The notes below the pieces were generated by a model that ran no database searches, had not been told where the DNA came from, and saw nothing but the letters and a program-made list of their open reading frames with translations. Positions 55,473-64,000 of a DNA stretch of 64,000 nt are shown in pieces. The translations under genes were made by a program, and so were the position numbers. The first letter of the stretch is position 1. Each line of letters begins with the position of its first letter. Origin of the DNA: Paulinella micropora (Eukaryota > Cercozoa > Imbricatea > Euglyphida). The stretch spans positions 247,050 to 311,049 of the forward strand of contig BJOX01000216.1 of the NCBI GenBank assembly GCA_009731375.1. Reading direction: 5' to 3'.

Positions 55473-56401
55473 TCAAAAATTACCTTTTGCTTTTCTTTCT
55501 CTTTTGCTTGTTCTTATGTTTTCTGGTTGTATGTCTTCTTTTTTTAACTGTTGCTTTATCTTCTTCTCCTTCGTTATCTCTTGAAAAAGGTCGTGAATTT
55601 GCTTTTCATCATCAACTGGCTTTTCAAACTTGGTCTTTAACAACTCACGGGGGCTAACTAGTTCTTTATTAGATAGCACAATCTTAAATCCATTTCTACC
55701 CAAAACCGTATATATATGCTTTGACCAAGTTCGTCCGCCTTTTGAAAATAGATTTCGTTGAACTTTCCGTCTTACCTTATCGCCAGGTTCAAATTCGTTA
55801 ATACTTTCATCTCTTTCAATTTTTTGTTTATTAGTAGCTTTCCATTTAATACATCAATTGGTCTAGCTTTGATTGTTGGATGAAAACGATTATTGTAAGC
55901 TTTGACCATATCATCAATGTATGAGACCCAGTCAAAGTTCCCATTTGTTTCAAATAGTATGTCAAACCACCTTCTAATAGTTCTGATAACTCTATCAACT
56001 ATTGCGAGTGCTTTGTGGTCTCCTACTTCAACTGTTCTGTGTTCAATGTTATGTTCATCAAAATATTTATTAACTGCTCCTTTGTATTCTCCTCCACTAT
56101 CTGTTGTAATGATTTCTGGAATATATGGAATAGATTTTAAGCCAGTATATACTTCATTCGCAGTTTTATTTTTCAGCGGTCTGACTTCTAAAAATCTACT
56201 ATTAGTGTCAATCCAAACCAACATAAAGGCATATTTTTTATTACCTGGTTTATCTTTTAACTTAGACATATCCGCCAAATCTACGAACACTTGTTTCAAC
56301 GGTTTATCAGCCCATATTGTATTCCATTTCTTACTTTGTTTTTTTTGGTAATGTAGTTCTAATGCCTGTTGCTCTTTCAGTTCTTGTAAATGGTCGTCCA
56401 T
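55473..56401 (-). pseudogene. Polinton/retroviral-type (rve) integrase, frameshifted
   Basis: From the ATG at 56401: the rve core carries VFVDLADM (Asp41), IITTDSGGEYKG (Asp101) and AIVDRVIRTIRRW, where the third acid is Asp136 instead of Glu. The frame ends near 55772, but the SH3/chromo-like C-terminal part (EPGDKVRRKVQRNLFSKGGR, TWSKHIYTVLGRNGF) continues in another frame to 55473. The shift maps to an A6 run at about 55815-55825. No N-terminal zinc finger is seen. The enzyme would integrate the viral genome; it is the marker for Polinton-type integration. Whether the break is real needs reads. Confidence 0.85.
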
Positions 56402-56472
56402 CGCACCTTCTAATACTTAATGACCTTATATATATTAATCTTCATGATTTTTTTCCTCCATCTTATATAACT

Positions 56473-57219
56473 ATGGATATAAAACTTTTCAATGCTGACT
56501 GTCTGGACCAGATACCAAAGATAGAAGAGAAAGTTAATTTGGTCGTAGTTGATTTACCATATGGGCAGACCGCTTGCGAATGGGACAGTGTCATAGACTT
56601 AAAGCGAATGTGGGTAGAACTTAAAAAAGTATGTAAGCGGAACTGTGTATATGTTTTCTTTACGACTACCAAATTCGGCTACAAACTTATTCAATCTAAT
56701 GAGAACTGGTTTCGGTATGACCTCGTATGGGAGAAGAGCAATAAAGTTGGTTTCTTATCTGCTAATAAAATGCCATTAAGAAAGCACGAAATGATATATG
56801 TATTTAATTAGCCGAGCAGACCAAAAGGAGAAAAATTAACATACAACCCGCAGAAGACAGATGGTAAAGCATATAAGACCAAACTACCGATTAAAGAAAT
56901 AAATAAAGTGTATGGAGATATAAAAAGAAACGATACAGATAATAAAGGCGACCGACATCCTTCATCAATCTTACAATTCAACAACCCACCCAAATCCCTT
57001 CACCCCACACAAAAACCAGTTGAGCTATGTGAATGGTTAATTAAATCATATTCAAACGAAGGCGACTTAGTGCTAGACTTTACAATGGGAAGTGGAACAA
57101 CTGGCATAGCTTGTATTAATACTAAACGGCGGTTTATAGGTATTGAGAAAGATAAAAACATATTTGAAACAGCGAAAAAAAGAATAGACGAACACAAATT
57201 AATACTTAATGACACCTAA
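56473..57219 (+). pseudogene. Beta-class DNA methyltransferase with an in-frame TAG
   Basis: From the ATG at 56473, preceded by a PLV-type AT-rich start. Motif IV is DLPYGQTACEWD (variant of DPPY), then LRKHEMIYVFN, a TAG at 56809-56811, and the same frame continues: RHPSSILQFNNPPKSLHPTQKP and motif I as DFTMGSGTTG, then FIGIEKDKNIFETAKKRI. The order IV before I marks a beta-class N6-adenine or N4-cytosine enzyme. With the TAG read through it would be 248 aa, a normal length. The S-adenosylmethionine site lies after the stop, so the short product should be inactive. Confidence 0.85.
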
Positions 57220-57482
57220 TGCTGTATCTCTATTGCAAAGCTACGTTTGCAAAACGTATATATTGCTCTTTCTTTTTTTTCAAGTTCAAAACAATAATTA
57301 GAACAAAACTCATAAGTATAAAATCGGTCAAATGTATCGTCAATGGCTGTAATCTGTCTGTTCGCTAAACACAGAGTTAATCCACACACATAGCAACTAT
57401 TGAAGTCATACATACGATGATTATATAGGTAGTCCATAATGTGTAAGCGAACATCTAATGGTAAATTTTTTATCTTGTTCAT
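57216..57482 (-). CDS. F-box-like and zinc-binding small protein
   Basis: 88 aa. The N-terminus KNLPLDVRLHIMDYL resembles an F-box helix start. It then has CYVCGLTLC and CSNYC pairs that could hold a zinc ion. Viral F-box proteins redirect host ubiquitin ligases; such a role is a guess here. The stop codon overlaps the convergent methyltransferase stop by 4 bp. Confidence 0.55.
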   Translation of the reverse strand: MNKIKNLPLDVRLHIMDYLYNHRMYDFNSCYVCGLTLCLANRQITAIDDTFDRFYTYEFCSNYCFELEKKERAIYTFCKRSFAIEIQH

Positions 57483-57491
57483 ACGCTATAT

Positions 57492-57999
57492 TTAGAATTT
57501 CAAAAACATTTTTGAAACATCATTGTTTTCTTTTTTTGGTTTCTCGGGTTGTCCCGCATAAACATTGACATTAACACGGCCAGACTTCTTGCCTCCCTTC
57601 TTAGGTTGTTCTTCCTCACTTTCCTCGCTCTCACTCTCGCTCTCTTCTAATTCAGGCAGTAACTTTTTTACCGCTTTCTTTGCCTTCTTCTGTTTAGTCT
57701 TCAATTTTATACCCGCAACCCGTTGGGCAACGATATCTACAAAGTCGTGTTCTACTTCCTCATCCGAACTGCTCTCCTCACTTAGCTCACCGTCTCTGCC
57801 ATCAATCATATCCTTCGCCAACTGTTTCTTAGACACATGGTCCATCTTTTCATCATTAGTCATTTCTTTCACATTCTTCGCCTCTTCCTCCGCTAGTAGC
57901 TCACGAGCCCTCAATCTTTCTTTGCTTAGCCTGTTGCTTCTTCGCCTCCCAACCCTTTTCAAGGTTCTTCATAGCGACCTCTCTATTACCTCTCGGCAT
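57492..57999 (-). pseudogene. Acidic/basic low-complexity protein, frameshifted near its start
   Basis: The promoter-adjacent ATG at 57999 opens MPRGNREVAMKNLEKGWEAK but meets a TGA at 57901. The long downstream frame (to 57492) overlaps it and has no ATG until MTNDEKMDHV. Both frames are Lys/Glu-rich and fit end to end, so a one-base shift near 57905-57920 is likely. The rest has an acidic Ser tract (LSEESSSDEEVEHD, ESESESEESEEE) and a Gly/Lys tail ending VSKMFLKF. Possibly a virion or nucleic-acid-associated protein; no family. Confidence 0.6.
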
Positions 58000-58050
58000 T
58001 TTATAACTTGTTTATATTAATATACAAAATAATATTATTTAGTTTTTATT

Positions 58051-58077
58051 AATAAACGATTTTTTAACAAATATACA
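58051..58077 (+). promoter_or_regulatory. T-run plus AATATACA motif before the fibre gene
   Basis: ATTTTTTAACAAATATACA directly precedes the ATG; nearly identical to the protease promoters of A and B. Confidence 0.55.
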
Positions 58078-61032
58078 ATGAGCCAATATAAATCGCTCTT
58101 AGGCTTGTCTGAAATTGCGGTGGATTCACTAGATATAGCCAACCTTGATTTAACGAACACAAACATAGTGGGCTTATACACAGATAGGGTGCCAGAAGAT
58201 GCTGACCCCGTAAATCTTTATTACACTGACGGACGCTTTGATGCGAGGTTGGCTTTAAAATCAACGACGGACTTAAAAGAAGGAACTAACTTATACTACA
58301 CCACAGCAAGGGTTAATACAGATTTTGACACAAGGATAGCAACTAAATCAATAGATGCTTTAAGTGATGTAATCATAACAGGCACCCCCGCCGATAACCA
58401 ACTACTCATTTATAGCACAGGGCAATGGAGAAATGTTGCTTCTCCGTTTCTCAGATTGGATGGGCTCGCTATGATGATAGGGGATTTAAATATGGGAGGT
58501 TTTAATGTAGCAAATGTCGGTAATGTTGATGGTATTGATGTTTCGGCTCTTGATAGTTCTGTGGTAAAACTAACAGGAGACCAAACAATAACAGGGAATA
58601 AAACATTTACTACTTATGTAGGTGTAAAAGACTCAAATCCATTAAACACAGGCAAATTATTCTTCAATTACAACAATAATATGGGTTCTATTTATTCGTC
58701 GGAGGCGGGTGGTGCGACGGGCTATCCATTATCTTTTGTCGGCTCGTCCATACTTTTTGCTCCAACAACAGGGGGTGGAATGACATTGACAAATAATGTT
58801 TTAAATTTTAACAGCACAACAGCAATCAGCGGACTTCCAGCCCCATTCTATGACGGCGATGCTTCAACAAAAGCATATACCGATACGAAACTAGCAAAGG
58901 ACGGCACAACGGCTATGACGGGTAGTTTAAATATGGGTGGTTTTGCTATTACAAATGTTGGTAATGTTGATGGTGTGGATGTTTCTGTTCTTGACACTTC
59001 GGTGGTTAAACTAACAGGAGACCAAACCATAGGAGGAATAAAAACATTTAGCAGTATAATAAATGCTAGTGCGGGTATTGATATGAAAAGCCAAAACATA
59101 ACAAATGTTAATTTGGTTGATGGTGTTGATGTTTCTACTCTTGACACTTCGGTGGTTAAACTAACAGGAGACCAAACCATAGCAGGGAATAAAAAATTTA
59201 CATCAACTTTGGAAGTAAGTGGTTCATCCAATCCTTCTACTTTTGACGGCATCGGCATAGCCTTTGATACAAAAATAGGAATGATTGCCGCACAAAAGAC
59301 AGCAACTGCGGCCTGGTATCCGATACAAATAACGGGGTCGTATGTAGAGTTATATTCAGGTAATACTTTAATTATAACCGCAACTGGCACTACACTATCT
59401 TTGAATAACAACAAAATAACAAACTTAGCCACACCATCAGCAACAACGGACGGAGCAAACAAAAGTTATGTGGATACATTAGACGGGCAAAATGTGAAAC
59501 TAACAGGAAACCAAACCATAGCAGGAATTAAGACATATAGCAGTGGTGTGGAAATAACGGGAAATTCAATCAATTCAACAACAAAGGGAACATTTATCGT
59601 TTTCAATTCTACCAGTAATATCGGGTCAATTGCTAGTTTGGATATGAAAACAGCAACATATTACAACTTTGAAATTTCTGCGAAAAAAATAAGTTTCATT
59701 ATTGACGGGACGATAGTCGGTTGGGTAAATGCTTCGGGGCTAGATTGTAATAGTAGTAAAATAGCCAACCTCGGAACTCCGACATTAGCGACGCACGGAG
59801 CGACAAAAGGGTATGCGGACACATTGGACGGGCAAAATTTAAAACTAACAACAGACCAAACCATAACAGGAAGTAAAACATGTAATGGTGCGAGCACAAC
59901 GATAAAATATCTAACTTTAACGAACAATGCCGATTTTAATAATCAAACTATCACTAATGGTGGAAATATAACATATAATGGGGCGAGGATATTAAACCAA
60001 AATGGAGGTGATATATTCTTTTCACAGACGACTGGTGATTATCAGTATTTCTTATTTACTCTAAATACTGCTACAAGTGGAACCGCGAACCAAAGAGGTT
60101 ATGTATTTACGAATGTAGCGTCTGATGTAAAAGGGGCGGGACTTTATATTTCAAAACTTTTGGATAATAAAAGTGCTTCGTCCGACATTGTCCGTTTTAA
60201 CAATGCTGGAGGTATGCGGTTTTATGGTGCTTTGGATATGAACTCAAACAACATAACAAATGGCGGAACAATAACAGGAACGACAATTACTTCAACCGCG
60301 GGGATATCAACGACGACACTAACCGTAAGCGGATTAGTCACGGCAAATGCGAGTATATCAACAACAACAGTAACCGCAAGCGGATTGATAACGGCAAATG
60401 CGGGAATTACATATACAGGCACACTAACATCAGCAACGAATACCAGTGGAGCGAAAATAGGAGTTCAGGGAGTAACAGACGGAACAAATGCAAAAGGAAT
60501 ATTTCTATGGGATACGACAAATACGAGTTGGGGAATTTATGCAGCATCTGGTGGGGCTCTAAACACTAGAAGTTTGGCAAATGGTTTAGCCGTTTCAGGA
60601 AATGATTTTAGTTCGTATAGTTTTCGGTTTAGGGTTGCTAATGATTCTACAATGGGTTTTGTGTGGGAAAATTCAGCAGAGCAATTGTTAATGTCATTAA
60701 ACGGGGCAAACGGGACTTTATGGACAAAAGGATTGATTACGGCAAATGCGGGAATTACATACACAGGCACACTAACAACGGCATCAGCATCAACTAATGG
60801 GGCTAAAATAGCAATTCAAGGACAAACAGACGGGACGAATGCGAGAGGAATATTTGTATGGGACATTGGAGATTCAAACTGGGGGATTTATATGAGCCAG
60901 TCTGGGGCAAATAAATCATTAAGTGGAGGAACAGCACCAGCAGGAGGAGGTGGAGGATTAACTTCTTATTCTATTAGATTTAGAGTAAATGGTTCTTCAA
61001 CGAGTGGTTTCATATGGGAGAATAATTCAAAT
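58078..61032 (+). CDS. Long repetitive fibre protein of PLV B (3' end in a gap)
   Basis: At least 985 aa, open into the 595-N gap. The N-terminus has phage-tail-fibre-like text (NLYYTDGRFDARLALKS, NLYYTTARVNTDFDTRI). Five copies of a KLTGDQTIxGxKTF module follow (from about 58564, 59005, 59155, 59494, 59839). Near the end, a roughly 115-aa unit occurs twice (from about 60394 and 60735), each containing NAGITYTGTL, GIF.WD and SFRFRV/SIRFRV. Element A's left-edge gene supplies the missing S74 C-terminus by analogy. Trimeric host-attachment fibre inferred; domain repeats suggest recombination-driven length change. Confidence 0.8.
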
Positions 61033-61627
61033 NNNNNNNNNNNNNNNNNNNNNNNNNNNNNNNNNNNNNNNNNNNNNNNNNNNNNNNNNNNNNNNNNNNN
61101 NNNNNNNNNNNNNNNNNNNNNNNNNNNNNNNNNNNNNNNNNNNNNNNNNNNNNNNNNNNNNNNNNNNNNNNNNNNNNNNNNNNNNNNNNNNNNNNNNNNN
61201 NNNNNNNNNNNNNNNNNNNNNNNNNNNNNNNNNNNNNNNNNNNNNNNNNNNNNNNNNNNNNNNNNNNNNNNNNNNNNNNNNNNNNNNNNNNNNNNNNNNN
61301 NNNNNNNNNNNNNNNNNNNNNNNNNNNNNNNNNNNNNNNNNNNNNNNNNNNNNNNNNNNNNNNNNNNNNNNNNNNNNNNNNNNNNNNNNNNNNNNNNNNN
61401 NNNNNNNNNNNNNNNNNNNNNNNNNNNNNNNNNNNNNNNNNNNNNNNNNNNNNNNNNNNNNNNNNNNNNNNNNNNNNNNNNNNNNNNNNNNNNNNNNNNN
61501 NNNNNNNNNNNNNNNNNNNNNNNNNNNNNNNNNNNNNNNNNNNNNNNNNNNNNNNNNNNNNNNNNNNNNNNNNNNNNNNNNNNNNNNNNNNNNNNNNNNN
61601 NNNNNNNNNNNNNNNNNNNNNNNNNNN
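61033..61627. other. Assembly gap (595 N)
   Basis: Hides the fibre C-terminus (S74 domain expected) and the start of the membrane protein gene. Confidence 0.95.
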
Positions 61628-61900
61628 CGTGTTTTGGATATCTCGTTGAAGAATGAAGAAAAAAAAGTAGAGCACGAATTGGAAGACAACTGGAATTGTT
61701 GTTGTATAAAAAACAGACCGACAGACAGCAGATTAATTAAGTATCTGTTTCAAATGGGTATCATTATCGCCATCATCACCCTTTGTATCGTGAGGTTATC
61801 TGAAAAGAACTTACCGTGCGAGACAGCCAACACTTATGTAGGAATTTTAACACTATTGATTGGTATCTGCCTTCCTAGCCCATCTAGCTCAAAGAAATGA
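61628..61900 (+). CDS. Small single-pass membrane protein, copy B (5' end in gap)
   Basis: 90 residues visible from RVLDISLKNEEKK. Same layout as A (1249-1590): charged helix, CCC, membrane segment LIKYLFQMGIIIAIITLCIV, then a second apolar stretch and PSPSSSKK. Its stop overlaps the convergent secreted-protein gene by 12 bp, whereas in A the GIY-YIG gene sits between them. Confidence 0.75.
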   Translation, partial: RVLDISLKNEEKKVEHELEDNWNCCCIKNRPTDSRLIKYLFQMGIIIAIITLCIVRLSEKNLPCETANTYVGILTLLIGICLPSPSSSKK

Positions 61901-62149
61901 ACATTCATATAGATGAGTTTTATACCAAGAAGCATCACCAGCACACATCAAAGGTAAAGCCTCATCCCATCCGACACACCAATCGCTCATCGGCTTATAC
62001 ACACATTTAAATTTGGTTTCTATTCCCTTTTGAATACACCACACACAACTTTCATTTTTTTTATCGCTAACCCGTGAATAGAAATCGCAGGCAGTCCGAG
62101 CAGAAATATTAATTAATAAAAAGTTTATGAGCAGTAATATAGGCGACAT
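61889..62149 (-). CDS. Small secreted Cys-rich protein, copy B
   Basis: 86 aa from the ATG at 62149. Signal peptide MSPILLLINFLLINISA nearly matches copy A; the mature part keeps DFYSRVSDKKNESC and CVYKPMSDWC. It has a six-residue insert (IETKFK type) and a diverged C-terminus. Only four bases separate its start codon from the divergent ATG at 62154. Confidence 0.7.
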   Translation of the reverse strand: MSPILLLINFLLINISARTACDFYSRVSDKKNESCVWCIQKGIETKFKCVYKPMSDWCVGWDEALPLMCAGDASWYKTHLYECSFL

Positions 62150-62153
62150 CACA

Positions 62154-62525
62154 ATGACTGACTATAAATTCCAGAAGATTATTTTTCTGAGTAATGATTT
62201 TCCAGGAGGTGCGGGCGGTAGCAAAACATTTGATAAAACCATTAAATTGAACTTTACCCCAACTAGAATGAATGTTAAGTATATCCACTACATGAATGAT
62301 ATGACTGAAACGAAAACAAAAATTCTTCATATGGACCGCATTGGAATTATTGGCACATTCGCTGACAGCAACACGGCTAACATTTCAAATCTTAGCTACA
62401 ACTTAGGTATTATTAATTGGACCGACGGACAATACAGTTTTAGAGTGCTTAAAACAGACAATGGTAGTATTGAGACAGACCTCTTGGGTGGAAGAATTGT
62501 TATTTGTTTGGAATTCGTCGCTTAG
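62154..62525 (+). CDS. Conserved PLV protein of unknown function, copy B
   Basis: 123 aa; homologue of 2599-2961 with a GGAGGSKTF insertion and otherwise conserved blocks (NFTPTRMNVKYIHYMNDMTE, DRIGIIGTFADS, GRIVICLEF). The frame is undamaged although the next gene is broken. Confidence 0.75.
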   Translation: MTDYKFQKIIFLSNDFPGGAGGSKTFDKTIKLNFTPTRMNVKYIHYMNDMTETKTKILHMDRIGIIGTFADSNTANISNLSYNLGIINWTDGQYSFRVLKTDNGSIETDLLGGRIVICLEFVA

Positions 62526-62528
62526 AAA

Positions 62529-62548
62529 AAAATAATAAATATATAGAA
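62529..62548 (+). promoter_or_regulatory. AATATATAGAA motif before ATPase B
   Basis: AAAATAATAAATATATAGAA directly precedes the ATG at 62549, like copy A. Confidence 0.5.
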
Positions 62549-63375
62549 ATGGAGAAAATTAACGATATACGAGTTAGACCAGTCAAGCAAAACGGAGATG
62601 GCGACAAATTGGCAAAATGATATAAGCTATTTGATGAACCGTATGCCAATATTTTTCTTCTCGCTCGCAAGAAGAGTGGCAAGACGACCGCACTGTTTGA
62701 AATCCTGAAACGAACGACGGACAAAAAGACCCGTATTGTTATTATAGCCAGCACGATACACAAAGACCACATCTACAAAGAAATGGTTAAGCACTTTAAG
62801 AAGAAGGGCAATCCAATGGCTATATACACATACTTGAAAGCAGATGGACTGTCTGTTATTGATTACGAGTTGGACAAGCTCAATAAGCCAGATGAGGAGC
62901 AAGAAGAAGGCGAAATCATTCAAGACGGTAAAGAGGAAGTAGAAAAGCCGAAGTTTTTATACTTTGGTAAAGAGGAAAAGAAGAAGCAGGAGGGAGGGGA
63001 AAAGTTGAAAGACCGAGCAAATACATCACACCAGAAGTCGTGTTCGTCTTAGATGACCTCGGCTCAGGATTAAGGGATAAGTCTGTGAGTGATTTATGTA
63101 AAAAAAATAGGCATTATAAAAGTAAGGTGATTATGAGCTCGCAGTATCTTAACGATATGAAACCTGAGGCTATTAAACAGCTTGACTACCTTCTTATCTT
63201 TCCAGGACAGAGTGTGGATAAAATAGAACTCGTGTATAAACATCTGGACCTTGGCTATGACCTTGAATACTTCATTGAAAAATATCACGAGGCGACGAAG
63301 GAAAGATTTAACTTTTTGTATGTAGATGCGGTGTCTAATGAATTACGAAAGAACTTCAATATTCGCTTAAAGTAA
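62549..63375 (+). pseudogene. Packaging ATPase, copy B, inactivated
   Basis: Homologue of 2976-3803. A TGA at 62618-62620 stands where copy A has GGA (Gly24), just before the Walker A (ARKKSGKT). Near 63002-63015 one base is missing relative to copy A (AAAAGTTGAAAGACC versus AAAAGGTGGAGAGACC), so the Walker B (VFVLDDLGSGL) falls in another frame (63040-63375). Two independent lesions make a read error for both less likely. The aligned remainder is highly similar to A, so inactivation is recent. Confidence 0.88.
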
Positions 63376-63385
63376 TTTTATTATT

Positions 63386-63411
63386 ATTTATTTTTTTCAA
63401 ACATTATATAG
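63386..63411 (+). promoter_or_regulatory. T-run plus ATTATATAG before the basic protein B
   Basis: TTATTTTTTTCAAACATTATATAG ends at the ATG (63412), the same scheme as at 3816-3838. Confidence 0.5.
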
Positions 63412-63735
63412 ATGCCAACATCACCAGTGATTATTTCACAACCATCGGGATACAATATCAGCTACAATCCAAGCCCTGTAAGTATGCCACAAGCGGGAGG
63501 TGCAAAGAACAGAAAGAAGAAGGGAAAAAAGAAACAAACAGGAGGCAAAGTTAATTGGGCCAAGGTCGGAAAAGCGATAGTGGATGCTAATAGGTTTATC
63601 AAGAAGAACCAATTGATTTCAAGGGGTGCTACTTTTCTGAGCGATGTAGGAGTTCCTTATGCTGACCGTGTAGCGAAGGCCGCGATGAAGCAAGGATACG
63701 GCAAGCAACGAGGAGGAGCGGTCAAGTTTCGGTAG
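63412..63735 (+). CDS. Small basic core-like protein, copy B
   Basis: 107 aa. The first 30 residues (SPVIISQPSGYNISYNPSPV) differ from copy A; then GGAKNRKKKGKKKQTGGKVN, WAKVGKAIVDANRFIKK, VGVPYADRVAKAAMKQGYGK and QRGGAVKFR match A. A conserved GYGKQRG-K-F ending suggests functional constraint at the C-terminus. Role as for copy A. Confidence 0.7.
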   Translation: MPTSPVIISQPSGYNISYNPSPVSMPQAGGAKNRKKKGKKKQTGGKVNWAKVGKAIVDANRFIKKNQLISRGATFLSDVGVPYADRVAKAAMKQGYGKQRGGAVKFR

Positions 63736-63787
63736 AAAGGGGAAACCCCTTTCAAACCCCCGTGGGGTTGTAGGGGCTTGCCCCTAC
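63735..63787 (+). terminator. Three consecutive GC hairpins after the basic protein
   Basis: GAAAGGGG-AAA-CCCCTTTC (8-bp stem, 63735-63753), AACCCC-CGT-GGGGTT (6 bp, 63755-63769) and GTAGGGGC-TT-GCCCCTAC (8 bp, 63770-63787). The first starts in the stop codon. Related units occur in A at 4159 and 1116. Confidence 0.6.
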
Positions 63788-63806
63788 GAATGTAAAATCT
63801 TATATT

Positions 63807-63830
63807 AATTTTTTTTCTAACAATATACAT
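63807..63830 (+). promoter_or_regulatory. T-run plus AATATACAT before protease B
   Basis: AATTTTTTTTCTAACAATATACAT directly before the ATG at 63831, matching 4226-4247. Confidence 0.55.
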
Positions 63831-64000
63831 ATGAAAAAATTAAGAAGAGGAGGTGCGGAGGCGAAGTCTCTGCGAAAACAACGACCGCCGAGGATATACA
63901 GAACCAAAGATGGCCGCCCATATATTAAAGTAAAAGGGGAGCCTCGCAAGCGAGGCGACCGCACACGTGCGACGAAACGAGCATATCTCAACTTTGGCGA
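63831..64000 (+). CDS. Protease gene, copy B, N-terminal part (cut by window edge)
   Basis: 56 codons visible. The head RPPRIYRTKDGRPYIKVKG matches copy A almost exactly. Two in-frame insertions distinguish it: about ten residues near the start (RRGGAEAKSLR) and twelve residues after KVKG, encoded by the palindromic 36-nt block near 63938-63973. The catalytic domain is outside the window. Confidence 0.75.
   Translation, partial: MKKLRRGGAEAKSLRKQRPPRIYRTKDGRPYIKVKGEPRKRGDRTRATKRAYLNFG
63938..63973 (+). repeat. In-frame palindromic insert in the protease gene
   Basis: 36 nt absent from copy A. It contains GCCTCG-CAAG-CGAGGC (63941-63956) and CGCAC-AC-GTGCG (63960-63971) and adds EPRKRGDRTRAT to the protein without breaking the frame. 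Confidence 0.65.

Noticed and set aside
55089-55480. Terminal inverted repeat of element B matching the right end of A
   Set aside because: No complementary match was seen by eye between 55100-55480 and 15690-15880; only a 7-bp inverted pair (55365-55371 and 55385-55391) was found.
60989-61900. Frames crossing the 595-N gap
   Set aside because: The gap was translated as X; sizes and phases across it carry no information.

Overview
This is a nuclear scaffold of a unicellular eukaryote, most likely an alga or other protist. It carries two copies of a polinton-like virus (PLV), one at each end, separated by about 39 kb of mostly broken retrotransposons, one TIR DNA transposon and very large trinucleotide arrays. 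Runs of N, LTR elements, a tRNA-like SINE and splice-site-bounded exons point to a eukaryotic chromosome and not to a free virus. I cannot name the host from the sequence.

Element A (1 to about 15.7-15.9 kb, cut by the left edge) reads: fibre with an S74 chaperone domain, small membrane protein, GIY-YIG nuclease (-), secreted Cys-rich protein (-), 120-aa protein, packaging ATPase, basic core-like protein, adenain-type protease, minor capsid (penton) protein, double-jelly-roll major capsid protein, a virion-like unknown, a DUF3223/HNH protein, an ExoX-C-like protein (-), a class-3 lipase, protein-primed DNA polymerase B (-) and two small minus-strand genes. Structural genes lie on the plus strand behind a shared 'T-run then AATATA next to ATG' signal. 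The two small minus-strand genes share a different 25-nt upstream motif.

Element B (about 55.1 kb to the right edge) is collinear and supplies the half that A lacks: rve integrase (-), DNA methyltransferase, F-box/zinc protein (-), acidic protein (-), long repetitive fibre, then membrane protein, secreted protein, 120-aa homologue, ATPase, core-like protein and the protease start. Together A and B give a nearly complete PLV map. Several B genes carry nonsense codons or one-base shifts (integrase, methyltransferase, acidic protein, ATPase). In A the GIY-YIG gene is frameshifted and a TAA separates the protease catalytic His/Asp from its Cys. B also has an in-frame 36-nt insert made of palindromes in its protease gene, plus a cluster of related hairpins between genes.

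The middle holds: degenerate Ty1/copia pieces (16.8-21.7 kb); a Ty1/copia element with 300-bp LTRs and GACAA target duplications (23.08-40.28 kb) into which an 11-kb TIR transposon (24.2-35.2 kb) has inserted; an apparently intact Ty3/gypsy element with 237-bp LTRs that look identical (40.6-51.2 kb), whose gag and pol share one frame separated only by a TGA; and minus-strand copia gag and RT/RNase H (51.2-55.1 kb). A 609-bp repeat around the gap at 12006 is an assembly artefact in the polymerase gene.
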